Shown here one piece after another: positions 49,085 to 61,500 of a stretch of 64,000 nucleotides of DNA (position 1 is its first letter; the number at the start of each line of letters is the position of its first letter). The notes under the pieces are model-generated. The model had not been told where the DNA came from and searched no databases. It saw only the letters and a list, made by a program, of their open reading frames with translations. The DNA comes from Nymphalis io (Eukaryota; Arthropoda; Insecta; Lepidoptera; Nymphalidae). Both the position numbers and the translations under genes were made by a program. The DNA lies in contig NC_065901.1 in the NCBI RefSeq assembly GCF_905147045.1, positions 7,316,001-7,380,000 of the forward strand, written 5' to 3'.

Positions 49085-50329
49085 GAAATGTCACTTTCTT
49101 AAAGTCAACCAGAACGCTGAATGAGATACTGCTACGCTGTGATATTTGACTCTTTCTTTCATAGCACCGTCGTTTTTAGAGAAAAAATATCATGTTTTTA
49201 CAGACAATAGATCGCGATACGGCAATTCCGAATTTCTATAAACCAATTATGTTATGTAAAAGTTCGTTTTATTTATTCTGTTAATGAATATTTGCGTAAA
49301 TACTTATCATCCATTTTTAAATAAAAAAAATACTGAATTGTTTGGATGTATACTTAGAATGTGCTTATCAACGCGTCAAATAAAATACAAACAAAAATTA
49401 GAGTCAATATCAATATGCCTTGTTGTTTTTTTATATGTGAGATGAAGGAAACGCTTGCAAACTTGCATATATAATACATACGTTAATATAAAATTGTTTA
49501 TTATGATGATATAGATTTATGACATATTTTAATAAAGGCAGCCTTTCTTAATATAGACTAGCCACTTTGTTGCACTGTCACAGTCTGATAAGGTTGGGTT
49601 TAGGACCAAGGGAATAACGTGCTATTTGATGTAACTTATTGGCCTGACTAGTTATTTTATCCGGAGACTTCATGCTGTACAAACTAACCAATAGGAGAAC
49701 GAGGATGTCATATAATTATATAAAGCTCTCACACATATGTATTTGTTGCCATAATAACATACATACTATATTTAGAATTAATTGGCAAGTGATACAGCAA
49801 ATTAAAGTGAATGTTTTGTTTGGTATTAATCGGTACATTGAGTAATACTGAAATTAATCTGATTACACAACATTGAATAGAATTTCCTAAGAACGATAAT
49901 AATGTATACAGCTGCAACATATATTCTTTACTAAGAGATAAATTAAATATTTAGTAAAATTATAACATCAAATTTTTGTTTGAATATAAAATGTCTTATG
50001 TTGATATTATTTAAAAGATTCTAGATAATTAAAATAAGAAATATTTCATATTATTTGGACATCAATGAGCTATTTGGGTATACGCAGTCATATTCTTATT
50101 TGAATAGATTAGCGTTTTGCATAGATATGCGAGGATTACAAAATGAAGCTTCTTTAAGGACCCACATCAATGTATAAGGTACATACCAATTGAACCGTCC
50201 GAATACTTTGTCTAGCATTCGATAGACAGTCGAAATGAAAAGGAATGAAATGCTAAGAAAGTGCGGGTACAATGAAAAAGTTGCGTCAAAAGGATCACGT
50301 AGTGCGTCAAGTTTTCCGTTATCAGCATT

Positions 50330-50620
50330 TCGGTTGCCCACATTCAGCCGGAAAAGTTTTTTGGTAAAGAGTCTCTAACGAGTTCTGCTCCACCCGATAG
50401 TATTCTCCCAAGCTTTATTACGAACTCTTTTAAAAGCATCAAATTAATGGTGTAATGGCTTCGGTAATTGCGACGAGAAACCGATTGTTCGTTTTGTTTT
50501 CTGCAGCGCTAAAGGGTCATTATATCTGGGTAAATAGGTCAACATTTTTCTTATAAACTCGAGAGTTTTGTTCGCGCTTCTCGAGTTTCATTGATGAGTA
50601 ATGTCAATAAAATCATCTTA
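50330..50620. other. Unique block of balanced composition, no gene seen
   Basis: Less AT-rich than the surroundings and free of recognised repeats. The minus-strand frame 50341-50096 has no recognisable domain. It could be a conserved non-coding element. Confidence 0.2.
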
Positions 50621-51712
50621 ATTATAATTAGTGTTCTTGATTGGTGTATGCGAAATATTGTAACTGTTATTATACACTTTGCTGGTTATCGAAACTGTAT
50701 GTGAGCAACTGGCATTAAAAAGAGGCATGAAGCAAAACTACTAATCTGTTATTGGATTTTGTGTACAAAATATTGTATATAAACTATATTATAATTATTT
50801 TCAAGGGTTGTGCCTGATCAAAAACATAAAAGTATAAAAAATGTTGTTCTAGGATACTTATTGCTATATATGTATGAACATTTATTGGTAACATTTTATA
50901 CTTAGCAATTTAATATAAATTAACAAATATTATTGTACTAATATTAAAAAAAAAAAATAACATTTTAATCAAGAAGTAAAAACTATGAGCACTTTTGGAT
51001 GTTCAATTAATAAGATTAAATAGCATGCAAGTTCGAAGGCGGACCGGCTACAAACTCAGTTCTTATATATAACTAATTACTAATAAAAATTAAAATATGT
51101 TGACGCAAGTTCATTTGCATTGAGCAAATTTCTAAACATTATATTAATTGCTTGCATGAAAAAGCCATAATTAGCGAATGTAACGGAGTGTTGGGTTGGC
51201 TGTGACAAGTGTGATCTCGTTTACATCGTAATGGGCATTATTAGAATCAAAAAAGTTATTAAAACTATGATTGCTGCAGTGAAACTGTACAGATATGTTT
51301 ATTTTATGTAAATTTCAATATAAACACATATTGAAAACACATTAAAACATATATTCCCGGATATCAAAAAAAGGTTCAGTATTAAAGTGTTTCATTAATT
51401 GAATTAGATATATATCAATAAAATATTGAAATACTCATAATATTTTTGACAACCAACGTCATAACTAATCTTTTGTGTTTTTCGATCTGCTTAAGGAGTC
51501 TTCTGTACTTAAGGGGTCTATCCTGCTAATTTCAAACAAAAATTTTTATTCACATCATAATATTAAATATTCAAAAACAACATTATGAAAAATTACTAAT
51601 CGCATGAATAAAATACTCAATATAATGATAGCTTGTTTTTCCGAGTCATACAAGGTTAATAAGCTTTATAATATATTTATATTGTATATGTTTTAAACTA
51701 TTGCCATGACTT

Positions 51713-51805
51713 CAAGAGCCAAAATGGCCTAGTGGATAGAACACGTGAATCTTAGCGTGGATTGCAATTATTATGTGCATAATTTGTGTTTAAAATTAAC
51801 CTTAG
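51713..51805 (+). mobile_element. SINE family B, head fragment
   Basis: ATGGCCTAGTGGATAGAAC followed by CGTGAATCTTA matches the family head; it runs into a decayed ATGTGCATAATTTGTGTTTA block and stops. Confidence 0.6.
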
Positions 51806-53885
51806 CAATTCTCATATTACAGAATTTATCATTATTACTCGATTATATAGATGACAAGAAACAAAGAATCAGCACTCGTTTGTCTAAGATAATAATAATA
51901 ATTGAATTGTATTATTAATCATCATTATTAATCATTAATCATTACTATATCTACGTAACAATTCAATAGTCAGAAAACATTGTAGTTACTAAGGAACCAT
52001 TGATAGCTATAAATTAATCGTCGTAAAATGATACTGTCATGATTTGAGTATGTTGGAGAAATGGTGATGGTATCTGTAATATGGAATTTGTCGTTAGCAA
52101 ATAGTGAAAATGGCATATACTCTTATATTTTAACGTTTGAGACAAAAGTAAACGAGAAAATAGATCGCGTTGCTCAAGCATGATCAATTATTATATCAAT
52201 CGTAAATCCATAAATTCAACTCCAAGGTATATTTTTTAGCATAATTTCATATCTTTTTTATATAAATAAAATATTGTCATGGTGGAGCCATGGCAGGTGA
52301 GAGAAATTGCCTAACATTAATTTGTTTACATAAACGGGATACAATTAGCGGAAGAAATCATGTGGGATGTTGATGACACCTGTGACACATTAGCGTTGTG
52401 TATGAGACTAGCACTTGGCTCAAATTAATGATCCAGCCTTATGTTTTGTAGTTTTGATGAATTGATTACCTCGAGTCTTTTGGTGTAATTAAAACCTTGT
52501 TTATGACATTTGTAATCATTAAGACATTTAAAATATGTAGCAACAGAAAATAATAGTTATTTATAAGCCAAAAATAGAAACGTATTTGTTTCAAAATAAT
52601 AATTATTTCATAAAACCTCTTTGTTTTAAATAATGTTCTAAATCTTATACATAAAAAAATAGGAAATGATCCCGGCGTTAAACTTTTAAACCTTAAATGA
52701 TGTATATTGAACCTTGCTACCGAGATTAAATTTTTTTTATCATTGATTATAATATAATAAAAAAGTTACGTCTAAAAAACTTTACGCTGTTATTTCAAAT
52801 GGCTACTTATTCTTTTTTGTTTAATCTAAACATCATTAGAATTAAATTAAAACATTCTGTTACCAAGCCATATTGCATTACCGCGTCTCCGATAGTGTAG
52901 AAAACTAGCGACATTTTGGGAAAATAATAAAGCACAATAAATGCTTCTTTGGTCTAGTAGCTAGCATGATCCACTGTAGATCATTAGCATTCGCCGAGTA
53001 ATATCATCTTTACAAACATCTTCACGTGACACAAAATATTTATAAGAGTTATGGATAGATCTAGTAAGTAAATAAGGTTTGCTTGAGAGGCCCGAGAAGG
53101 ACGGCAGATGGGATTAGGTCCGGGAAGACAGGATCACTCAAGTTAAGTTTGGCCTAGCCAATACCGGAGAACTCCACGGGAGACGTGTTAACTGCCACCA
53201 ATCCGAATTATAGCAGTATGTAATAAGTTCCACTAAATAGTCGCCATAAAAAGGGAAGACACCAAAGCCTAGCAGTGAGCCTTAACAACACAAGCCTAAG
53301 AAAAGATATATAAATAACGGGACACGAAAAAAGGAATAATAGTAATTCCTTGAAACAAGTCTCACCAATCTCAAGACTTTGATATATTCGTAAATCAATA
53401 CTGGTAAATAGCAGTCCGTAGTTCTTAAAAATGAAATTTTCTCCTGCTTGGTGGTTTCGGAATTCGAATGGAAGAAACAAATGAATTTGACATTTGACAT
53501 AACGTAAATATGATCCTATCTGAAGGACTGTTACAAACAAGGATATTTTCCGTGTCATTATTGCTAGAGCATCTGTTACGATACTCGTTTCCTTTATTGC
53601 TTTTTATTATATGATCGCTCTGATATTTGATGATACTACACAGATACGTGATTTCGTTTGCTATGTGTGTTTGTGTGTTATAGATATGATTTATACGAAC
53701 ATTTTGATATGTTCATCAAGATATGTTCATTTTGTTGATAGATATTTTTTGAAAGTAATATAATTTTGTATGTGTATACAGCTTAATATTGTTTTTGGAT
53801 GGCAGACAATACAAACAAAATAAACTGTTTGTATTTTAAAGTAATTCGACATTTATTTAAACACTGGCACAAATTCAACTTAATT

Positions 53886-53985
53886 CATCACCAACCTTGA
53901 GAAAAAATGTTACATCCTTTCCACCTGTAATTATACTGGCTTACTCACCATTCATTTGCAATACAACAGATAATAATACCAATCA
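53886..53985 (-). mobile_element. SINE-like repeat, family A, old fragment
   Basis: CACCAACCTTGAGAAAAAATG, CCTGTAATTATACTGGCTTA and CTCACCATTCATTTG match the middle of family A with many changes. Confidence 0.5.
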
Positions 53986-54329
53986 TTGACAAATAGATTG
54001 TCAACCATTCGAATAAAAAACACAAAACACTACTGCGACGTTTTTATAATCTGAGAACTGTAATATTTTAGGAGCCTTAAGTATGCTATGCACTATGGGG
54101 TATTGTTATGTCCAATTGAGAATTTTGTTGTGATAGAAATAAAAAATTTTGTAAAAGTAATGCGATTTTGTAATTCTTATCTCTTTATATCGATAGTCTG
54201 ACTTTTGTAACACAGGTTTATGTTTAGTGTTGTAATTACAACATTAAAATTCTGATATTTAAGATTAGTCTGGCCAAAAAAAAGGTTTTCTGACAAGATA
54301 ATATAAAGAAAGTAGCCCAGTTTGTACTA

Positions 54330-54575
54330 AATGATAGGGCTTTGTGCAAGCCCGTTGGTGCAGATACCACTTACTCCTCAGATATTCTACAGCAATATTT
54401 AGTATTGGTGCGTTTCAGTTTGAAGGGTGAGTACACTACAGGTATACCATACCAGTATAACATACCAGTTCTCAAGTTTGGTGGCGTATTGGCGATGCAA
54501 CGAATGGTTAATATTTTTTACATTGCCAATATTTATGGGTGGTGGTGACCACTTAGCATCAGGTAAACCTGATGT
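54330..54575 (+). mobile_element. SINE-like repeat, family A
   Basis: GATAGGGCTTTGTGCAAGCC starts the copy; GTGACCACTTAGCATCAGGT ends it. The internal part is diverged and contains a short local duplication (ATACCA repeats). Confidence 0.75.
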
Positions 54576-54739
54576 TAAGTCCATAAAGCATAAAAAAGTC
54601 GACAGAGTTTACAATAGCGTGTGTCGACATCCGTTCTATAGCTCCCTAGATAATGAGAGAGGAAATAGAGTGCGTACCTCTATTTATGCGTACACTTGTA
54701 AGCTATCTTATGCGCATTGGCTTATCCTCGCTTAGAAAC

Positions 54740-57700
54740 GTCACTGAGACCGAATTTGGTTAGAATAATATGACCACTATCACTTATTAACACTAAATCA
54801 ATAATGATTTGACGATCAATAATAAATAATACAATATATAAAGGCAAAGAATATTGTTGTATTTAAATTAACAAACATATTTTTATGATTAATTGAAATT
54901 GCACAGCCATGTTAATAATTAAAAAGTTCCACCTTTATATAATATCTTAATCAAATTAATAAAAGATACTTGTTAATTGTAACTCAAGATGTTTCAGAGC
55001 GAAGTTTATATTAAGAAACTTTTTGGCGCCTAAAGTAAGGATTCTTCGTGAAATAATATAATTAAGTTATCACCTGGTTACCGCTCGGAACATTTTGTTA
55101 AGGTTGTTATGATTACTCACTTAGGTTAATACGTATTTAATTATTTAAATAAAACTTGGCATAAATGTTTAATTAATTAATTATAATTTCAAATAAGCTA
55201 TAAAAAGCAACATATAATGAGATCACCTCCATGACTACATTATTTCACTGTCACCGAAGTCATATACATATTTCAATATTCAACTAAATTAGTTGGTGGG
55301 AACTGATATATAATTCCTTTGCAAGGTTTGGCTTTGATTTCGAATAATAAATATTTTCATTACGTAAAATTTAAAACTCATTAAACGATTAAATATATTA
55401 TGAAACTATTTATCGATGTCAGCTTCTAAACAAACATAAGGATACCCACTAATACACTTTTATATATTTAAAGACTTATAAATGTTGTTTAGTGGGTGGG
55501 CATTAGTTAAAAGATGCTGTGTCTTTCAAATGTTAAATCGATAATGACAGAAAGGGAAAAATCAGTTAACAAAACGTCCACTCAGCAACGTTTATGAGTA
55601 AGGCTGTATTTTAAGTTTGTTTTACTTAATAGTAATAAAAAGAGTACAAAATTTAAAGTGGAACATATTTTTTGTTTACCCATAAGTATTGTTTAGTATT
55701 CTATATCATCCATTTTTTTCGCAATATAATATTATGTTTAAATATTGATCAAAAGTCACCACATCCAGCACCATAGTAATTTCTTGCTCGCGAATGACGC
55801 CTCAAAATATAAAAGACAGTTGCTGTCTCATCCAGAGATTGATGGCGTTTCTTTTACATATAGCTTTTAGTTTGCACTTAGTGTAGATTAGGCCATAATA
55901 TAATACATAATTGAAATAGGTTTTGAGTATAAGTAAATTAATATATTGGTAAGTAAATTTAATAGATTTCAAAATAAAAAAAAAAAAAAACAATTTCTTC
56001 TTCTTTATATTTTCAAAAGATATCATATATACTTAAATACTGATGAACGGATGTCCGCTTTTTTTAAATACAATGTTTAGCTTAAGTCTACAAAAAGGCG
56101 CCTTACTATTGTCAAAACTGTTCATTGATAACACACAAACAAAAACAAAGAAATCAATAAAACAATGTAATAATAACATTTTAAGGGAAATAAATGCCGT
56201 CTTTCCATTTTGTATATGAAAAAGACAAATGATGAAAAAATAGGAGAAAATTATGAGTAGGAACAAAATAATAAACTAAAAGGTATTTCTGCAGACGCTT
56301 GAAGAATATCTTGGAACTAAGAAAATCCTCGTTAAGACCGGGGTTTCGAGTTTACAAAAAGGTTGATATCCACCGAGAGCAGGATTAACTTGGACTATAA
56401 TTTAGAAAAGGATGCTTCGAAAAACATTCATTACCGACTTGCTAATTTGAAGTTAGAACGCGGTCCCTGCATTTACTCTCAACGTGAATATTCAAAGGAT
56501 AACAAAACTAAAATACAAAAAAGTTAGATTCTTTGCGAGGGTCAAAGAGCGAATCCGTAGTTTGCAATAAAATTCCATTTCACTAGTGTCAGGAATACCG
56601 TGAATGTAAGTAGGTTAGTTGTACAACTACAAACTTTTTCGTGTAATTACGTATTATGCCTATCTAAGTGATTTATATTATGAGATAATTTTAAAGTGCA
56701 TTTTTAAGTGTATTATATTCTACGTATACAAGACGATATATGTAAATAATACTATTATTGATGCCAAATAGACGAAGCCTTTTAAAATCTGAATTCAGTA
56801 TTTTGTAATTTAATTTGAAATAATTATTTCTGTAGGTTTTTGATTACATTGGTAATTTTATATAAATAATAAATCGTTTAAAACTTTCCTGCAGTTTTAT
56901 ATGATTTATCGATAAACCGTTATTGTTTGATATATGATATATGAACCGTTATAATATGTAATCGTTCGCACAGATAAGGTAGCAGCTACATGATTACCAA
57001 GTTACCAATTTGTAAATCAAATTGAGTGAACATTAACATTAACGTTTTAATAGTAGTGATTTTTTTTGTAGTGTATTTATTGTTTTCAACAAATATTGTT
57101 ACATATTTCTAACAGACATAATTTCTGGGTCTTAATATGATTATATCAATAGTATGTATATCCAGCAATTACACATCGTCTGTCTAGTATAGTCCATATT
57201 ATATAACTACATAATATATATGTATAAGGCTGCAGATCCAGGCAATTAAAAAGTTATTGGGATTGTCAGAAGCAGCCTGGAGTTTGGAAATTGGATGTGC
57301 TTATATTTCCATGCTTCGGAAAGTACGTAAAGCCATTGGGCCTTCGCCTGAAATCTTTCCGGTTGTGTTAAATTTCCCGTCCTATCGCTTTATTAGAGTG
57401 AGTGCTGTTTTGCACTATAATATGTCCCACACAGTCTAGACTAGTCTCTCTTGAAAATGATCATCGTGGTTTAATTTGGTAAGACTGTCATCATGATCAT
57501 GTTTTCAATAATAGAACATAATATACTTTTTACAAAATTTGCGACAACAGCAAAAGTAAAGTTACCAATTCCAAAGTGAATACATTTTTTCTGGGCTAAT
57601 TTTAGTATTAATAATAATTCTGAAACAACTCGTTTAAAATATAATACCAAAGTACATGCCTGTGAAACAGCAATAAAATAAAATAATTAATCTAAATTTT

Positions 57701-57740
57701 TATTTTGTATTCATCTTAGCAACTATGTCATACTTCATAA
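54740..57740. other. AT-rich region, no gene seen
   Basis: 56280-56600 has a more balanced composition but no open frame or repeat that I recognise. Confidence 0.5.
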
Positions 57741-57742
57741 CT

Positions 57743-57833
57743 TTGTCAAAGAAACATATCTTTACAAAGAGAGACACACTTTTATAGATGAAAAGGATGT
57801 GTCTCTTTTAAAATCTTTTACAAAGATGCTTTG
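57743..57833 (+). repeat. Foldback element with ~40-nt imperfect inverted arms
   Basis: GTCAAAG...AGAGACACA on the left is mirrored by TGTGTCTCTTTT...CTTTGAC on the right around a short centre. This layout suggests a small MITE. It ends exactly where a GC-rich block begins. Confidence 0.5.
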
Positions 57834-57839
57834 ACGTGG

Positions 57840-58085
57840 AATTCAAGAAATCGTCGTTTTATCGATAGCGGGGGAGGGTAGTGTGAGTGGGTGGCCAACG
57901 AGTTTTCCCGAAGATTGAAGGCGACCGGCCAACAGTTTAGATTAGAAAAGTTCGCGGTAGGAGCGGGCCCTGGACAAATTGCTTCACTAATACAACAGAT
58001 TTCGGACTTCTCCTCAGCTGAAATCCGACAAAAACTCCCGAACACATCCCAGTTTAGCGGGTTAAGACGACCGTCTATGTAATTT
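57840..58085 (+). other. GC-rich block open on both strands, upstream of the lipase
   Basis: Sharply more GC than its flanks. The + frame 57891-58082 has no ATG (GTG start) and reads QQFRLEKFAVGAGPGQ, ending at TAA. A minus frame with ATG (58045-57818) overlaps it. Neither has a recognised domain. It may be a TE piece attached to the foldback at 57743-57833, or a conserved regulatory block. Confidence 0.3.
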
Positions 58086-58460
58086 GAGGGAATAACTTTT
58101 ATGCTCGCGCCGTAATAGTTTTTATATTATAGTTCCCGGAGATGTAGAACCACGTTTAATCAAACTTAATGTTCTACTTTCACGAGCTTGTTGCTAACGA
58201 CGTTTTCTTTAAATCTCTTTTGATATTTTTCATTAAGGCAATTCCAGTTTTTTTCCAGCTGGTTAGATAAAAGGGCGATGCTTAAAAACTTTTTCTTAGT
58301 TCTAGAATATAATAGATTAATTTGCAAAAACAATTTATTGTTCATGTTTCATCATTGCAGATTAATACTTATTTTTTAAATGTAATGACGATGCAAATTA
58401 TTTATGATTGTCAAACTTTGATATAAATCTAAATTATCAGCGATATGCTTAATCCAGGGA

Positions 58461-58468
58461 TATAAATA
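58461..58468 (+). promoter_or_regulatory. TATA box of the lipase gene
   Basis: TATAAATA lies 51 nt upstream of the start ATG. About 30 nt further on, TCAATT near 58496 fits an insect initiator. That would give a very short 5' leader of about 15 nt, which is common in highly expressed insect gut genes. The transcription start is inferred, not observed. Confidence 0.65.
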
Positions 58469-58511
58469 AGCTCTAGTCATTATTCGCCTAAGTCTCAATT
58501 GGTCCGTGAGA

Positions 58512-61500
58512 ATGAAGACATTCTTATGTTTGCTCGTTGCGGGTTTGTGTTTTTTTTTACTTGTTGTTTTTCCTAATACATTGAATAATTGGTAATTTAA
58601 ATATACATGGTGGCTCCAAGCCAAAGAAAGTTAACATAATAAATATTCTTACTATGTTAACTGCTTCGAATACAATTTTTTATTTCACATAATCTTTTGT
58701 GCACTATTTGTATTATAGTGCACAAGTTTTGCCGTAATTACCGTAATTCGGTCAGAAAGATTTTCACGTTATGCTAATTATATTTTTTTAGTGTCCGTCG
58801 TCGTCGCGGTACCGCTGGAAAATGTTGAACGCGAGTACCCACGTTTTATTGATTTTCCTGATGGCGATGGTAGCTTGCACCAAGTTGATTTGGAAGAAGA
58901 GCCTGATATGAACATCTTAGAGGATGTCTACAGGAATCCTGCTAACAATCAATACTTGCTTTACACCAGGTAATCAATGACTAACTATTTAGAAGTGTTT
59001 TTATTTTTTTATTTTAAATAAGAGCCATTCAATATCTTACTGCCGGGCTAAGGCCTCCTCTTTTTTAGAGGAGTATGTTTTGCAGCTTATACCATTAAGC
59101 TCCCTTTTATCGGTTAAATAATTTTATTAGCTATACTAATCACTTTTGGATAACTTTGAAGACGCAACCCCTCGAACGCTCAGACGCTACGCATAAATAA
59201 TGCAGCCAGCATCACATCATCGAACTTCAACGCGAGGCTACCAACTGTGGTCATCGTTCACGGCTGGCTCAGTAATCAAAATACGAATATCAATCCAGTT
59301 ATTAGGGACGGTAAGTTCATCAAGTTAACATGAATTCTTACTAAGTTTTTCATCGTATTGTCGTCAAAAATTTTGACCATATCAAATTAGTTTTTGAAAA
59401 GTATAGTGTCATTATTTATAATATTTTACGTACCATTTCCTTGAATATAATAACATGTAGTGGCAGAGTTTTGTGCATTTTTACTCAAGAAGTACCATTC
59501 ACACCATTACTTATTCTACTGCTAAATAGCACTACTTGTATTGTTGAGTTTCGGTTTGAAGGGGGACTGAGTTAGTAAAGGCATAAAAGGTATATCTTTT
59601 TAGTATCCAAGGTAAGTAGCATATTGTCGATGTGCTCACTGCTCACAACCGGGCCCTCCTTCGGAGGCCGCAGAGGGTCATAGCGGTAAGAGCGATAAGA
59701 GGGTATCGTACCGTGTCTTGGACAGCGGCGACGCTCCTCGCGGGCGATCCGCCCTGGGAACTCCAGGCGGAGGTGCTCGCAGAGGTGTAACGCTTCCGGG
59801 CCGAGGCGAGAGACTGCGGCGACCGTCCAGGGTCGGTGGATGTCGTGTGGATCAGGGCTCTAGCCCAGCAACCCCTGATAGCCCGATGGGAGGATGATCT
59901 GGGGTCCCCCACAGCGGGCTTGGCGACAGTGGAGGCGGTACGTCCCCACTTAAGTCGCTGGGTCAAAAGAAAACGAGGCACGCTCTCGTTTAGGTTGACG
60001 TAGGTACTTACCGGACACGGCTGCTTCGGTAAGTACCTGCACAAGATAGCACGGCGGGAAGAAGTGCGCCAATCGACACGGCGCAACACACCCTGACGGA
60101 GTGTGCCGCGTGTGAGTGTGGGGCTTCAGAGGCTTTCTCTGGCGGCAGTTGTCAGCGGAGACCTCTCCTTGCCGAGCATCATCAACGCGATGCTCGGAAG
60201 CGATGAATGCTGGTCGGAAATGGTCTCCTTCTGTGAAAATGTAATGTCGCAGAAGGAGGCCGCGGAGCGGGAGCGGGAAGAGGACGCCGCTGCAAACCTG
60301 CTCCGCCGAAGAAGACTGGGGAGAAGAATGAGGCGCTATGCGCACCTTCTCCCTACGCCGCAATAGGCGTCGCTGGGACTAGGGGGTTCTCAGTACCCTG
60401 GTAATCCCCCTAGAGAATGGAGGCCTGCATACCCAGGCCGCCCGTCAGAGCATCGCGGTAGCATGCGTAAGCGATCCCAGGGCACTCCTCGTTATGACGG
60501 AAAGGGTACCGCTGGTTTTTTAGTGGGTATTCCGTTGTTCGGGGCGCACTCAGCGCCTCAGACATAGGCGAGCCCCACATACCCCTCCACTGTTCCCGTG
60601 GGGGAAACGCGTAATGCGTTATTCCAGCGTGAAAAAAAAGGTAAGTAGCATATTAGGGATGTAAGGTATAGTTAATATTTCTTTACCACCAGATGGTACA
60701 TTTGCCAGTCCACCTTTACTTGAAAAAAAAAAGAAAATATAGTATCGATCAACTGCATCTTCCCAATTTATTGATTTAATGTTGTAATTAATGAACGATT
60801 GGAATATTTTTTACTATTTCAGCTTACCTTCGCAAAAGTGACGTCAATGTTATTGTTATGGATTGGAGACGACTCGCTCTTTCCACTTATCCGACCGCTG
60901 TTGCTGGTGTCCCTGCTGTTGGTCGTGGATTGGGCCAATTCATAAACTTCCTTAGTCGTACAACTGGAGCGTCCTTGAGTACAATACATCTCGTTGGCTT
61001 TAGTTTGGGTGCTCATATTGTTGGCAATGCCGGTAGAGAACTCGGTGGCAGAGTAGCGCGTGTCACAGGTAAGTTATAAAAAGTTTTTGTAGTTCTTTTT
61101 CTCATCAATGATATCTTCAAAAAGCGTTTTTTCTTCAGGTTATGAAGAAAAAAACGCTTTTTTTCAAGTAAATACGAATACTCCTATATTCTCTGAGGCT
61201 AAGCTTCGATCTTGACCCCTTAAGGTCAAGATCGAACTTTCACATCGCTAGGCGACTTATATACTATTAAGCTGGTGCTTAATTAATTTAAGATAACAAT
61301 AATAAAAAACCAGGCATAATTTTTTTAATTTCACGCATGTTTGTTAATTATGCTAAAAAAATATTCTTATTGCTTTAATAACAATTGATTCTAATATTTT
61401 TCTATAATAGCTATTAATCATCAATTTTTTCCTAGTTGTGGTGTTAAGCAAGAAAATTCATTGCAAAATATTTATTTAAGGTTTGGACCCTGCTGGACCA

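Larger units (their letters stand above)
49090..53880. other. Long AT-rich region with little content
   Basis: Only the SINE head at 51.7 kb and the balanced block at 50.3-50.6 kb stand out. Frames at 53558-53208 (minus) are open on two frames at once and look like chance. Confidence 0.5.
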
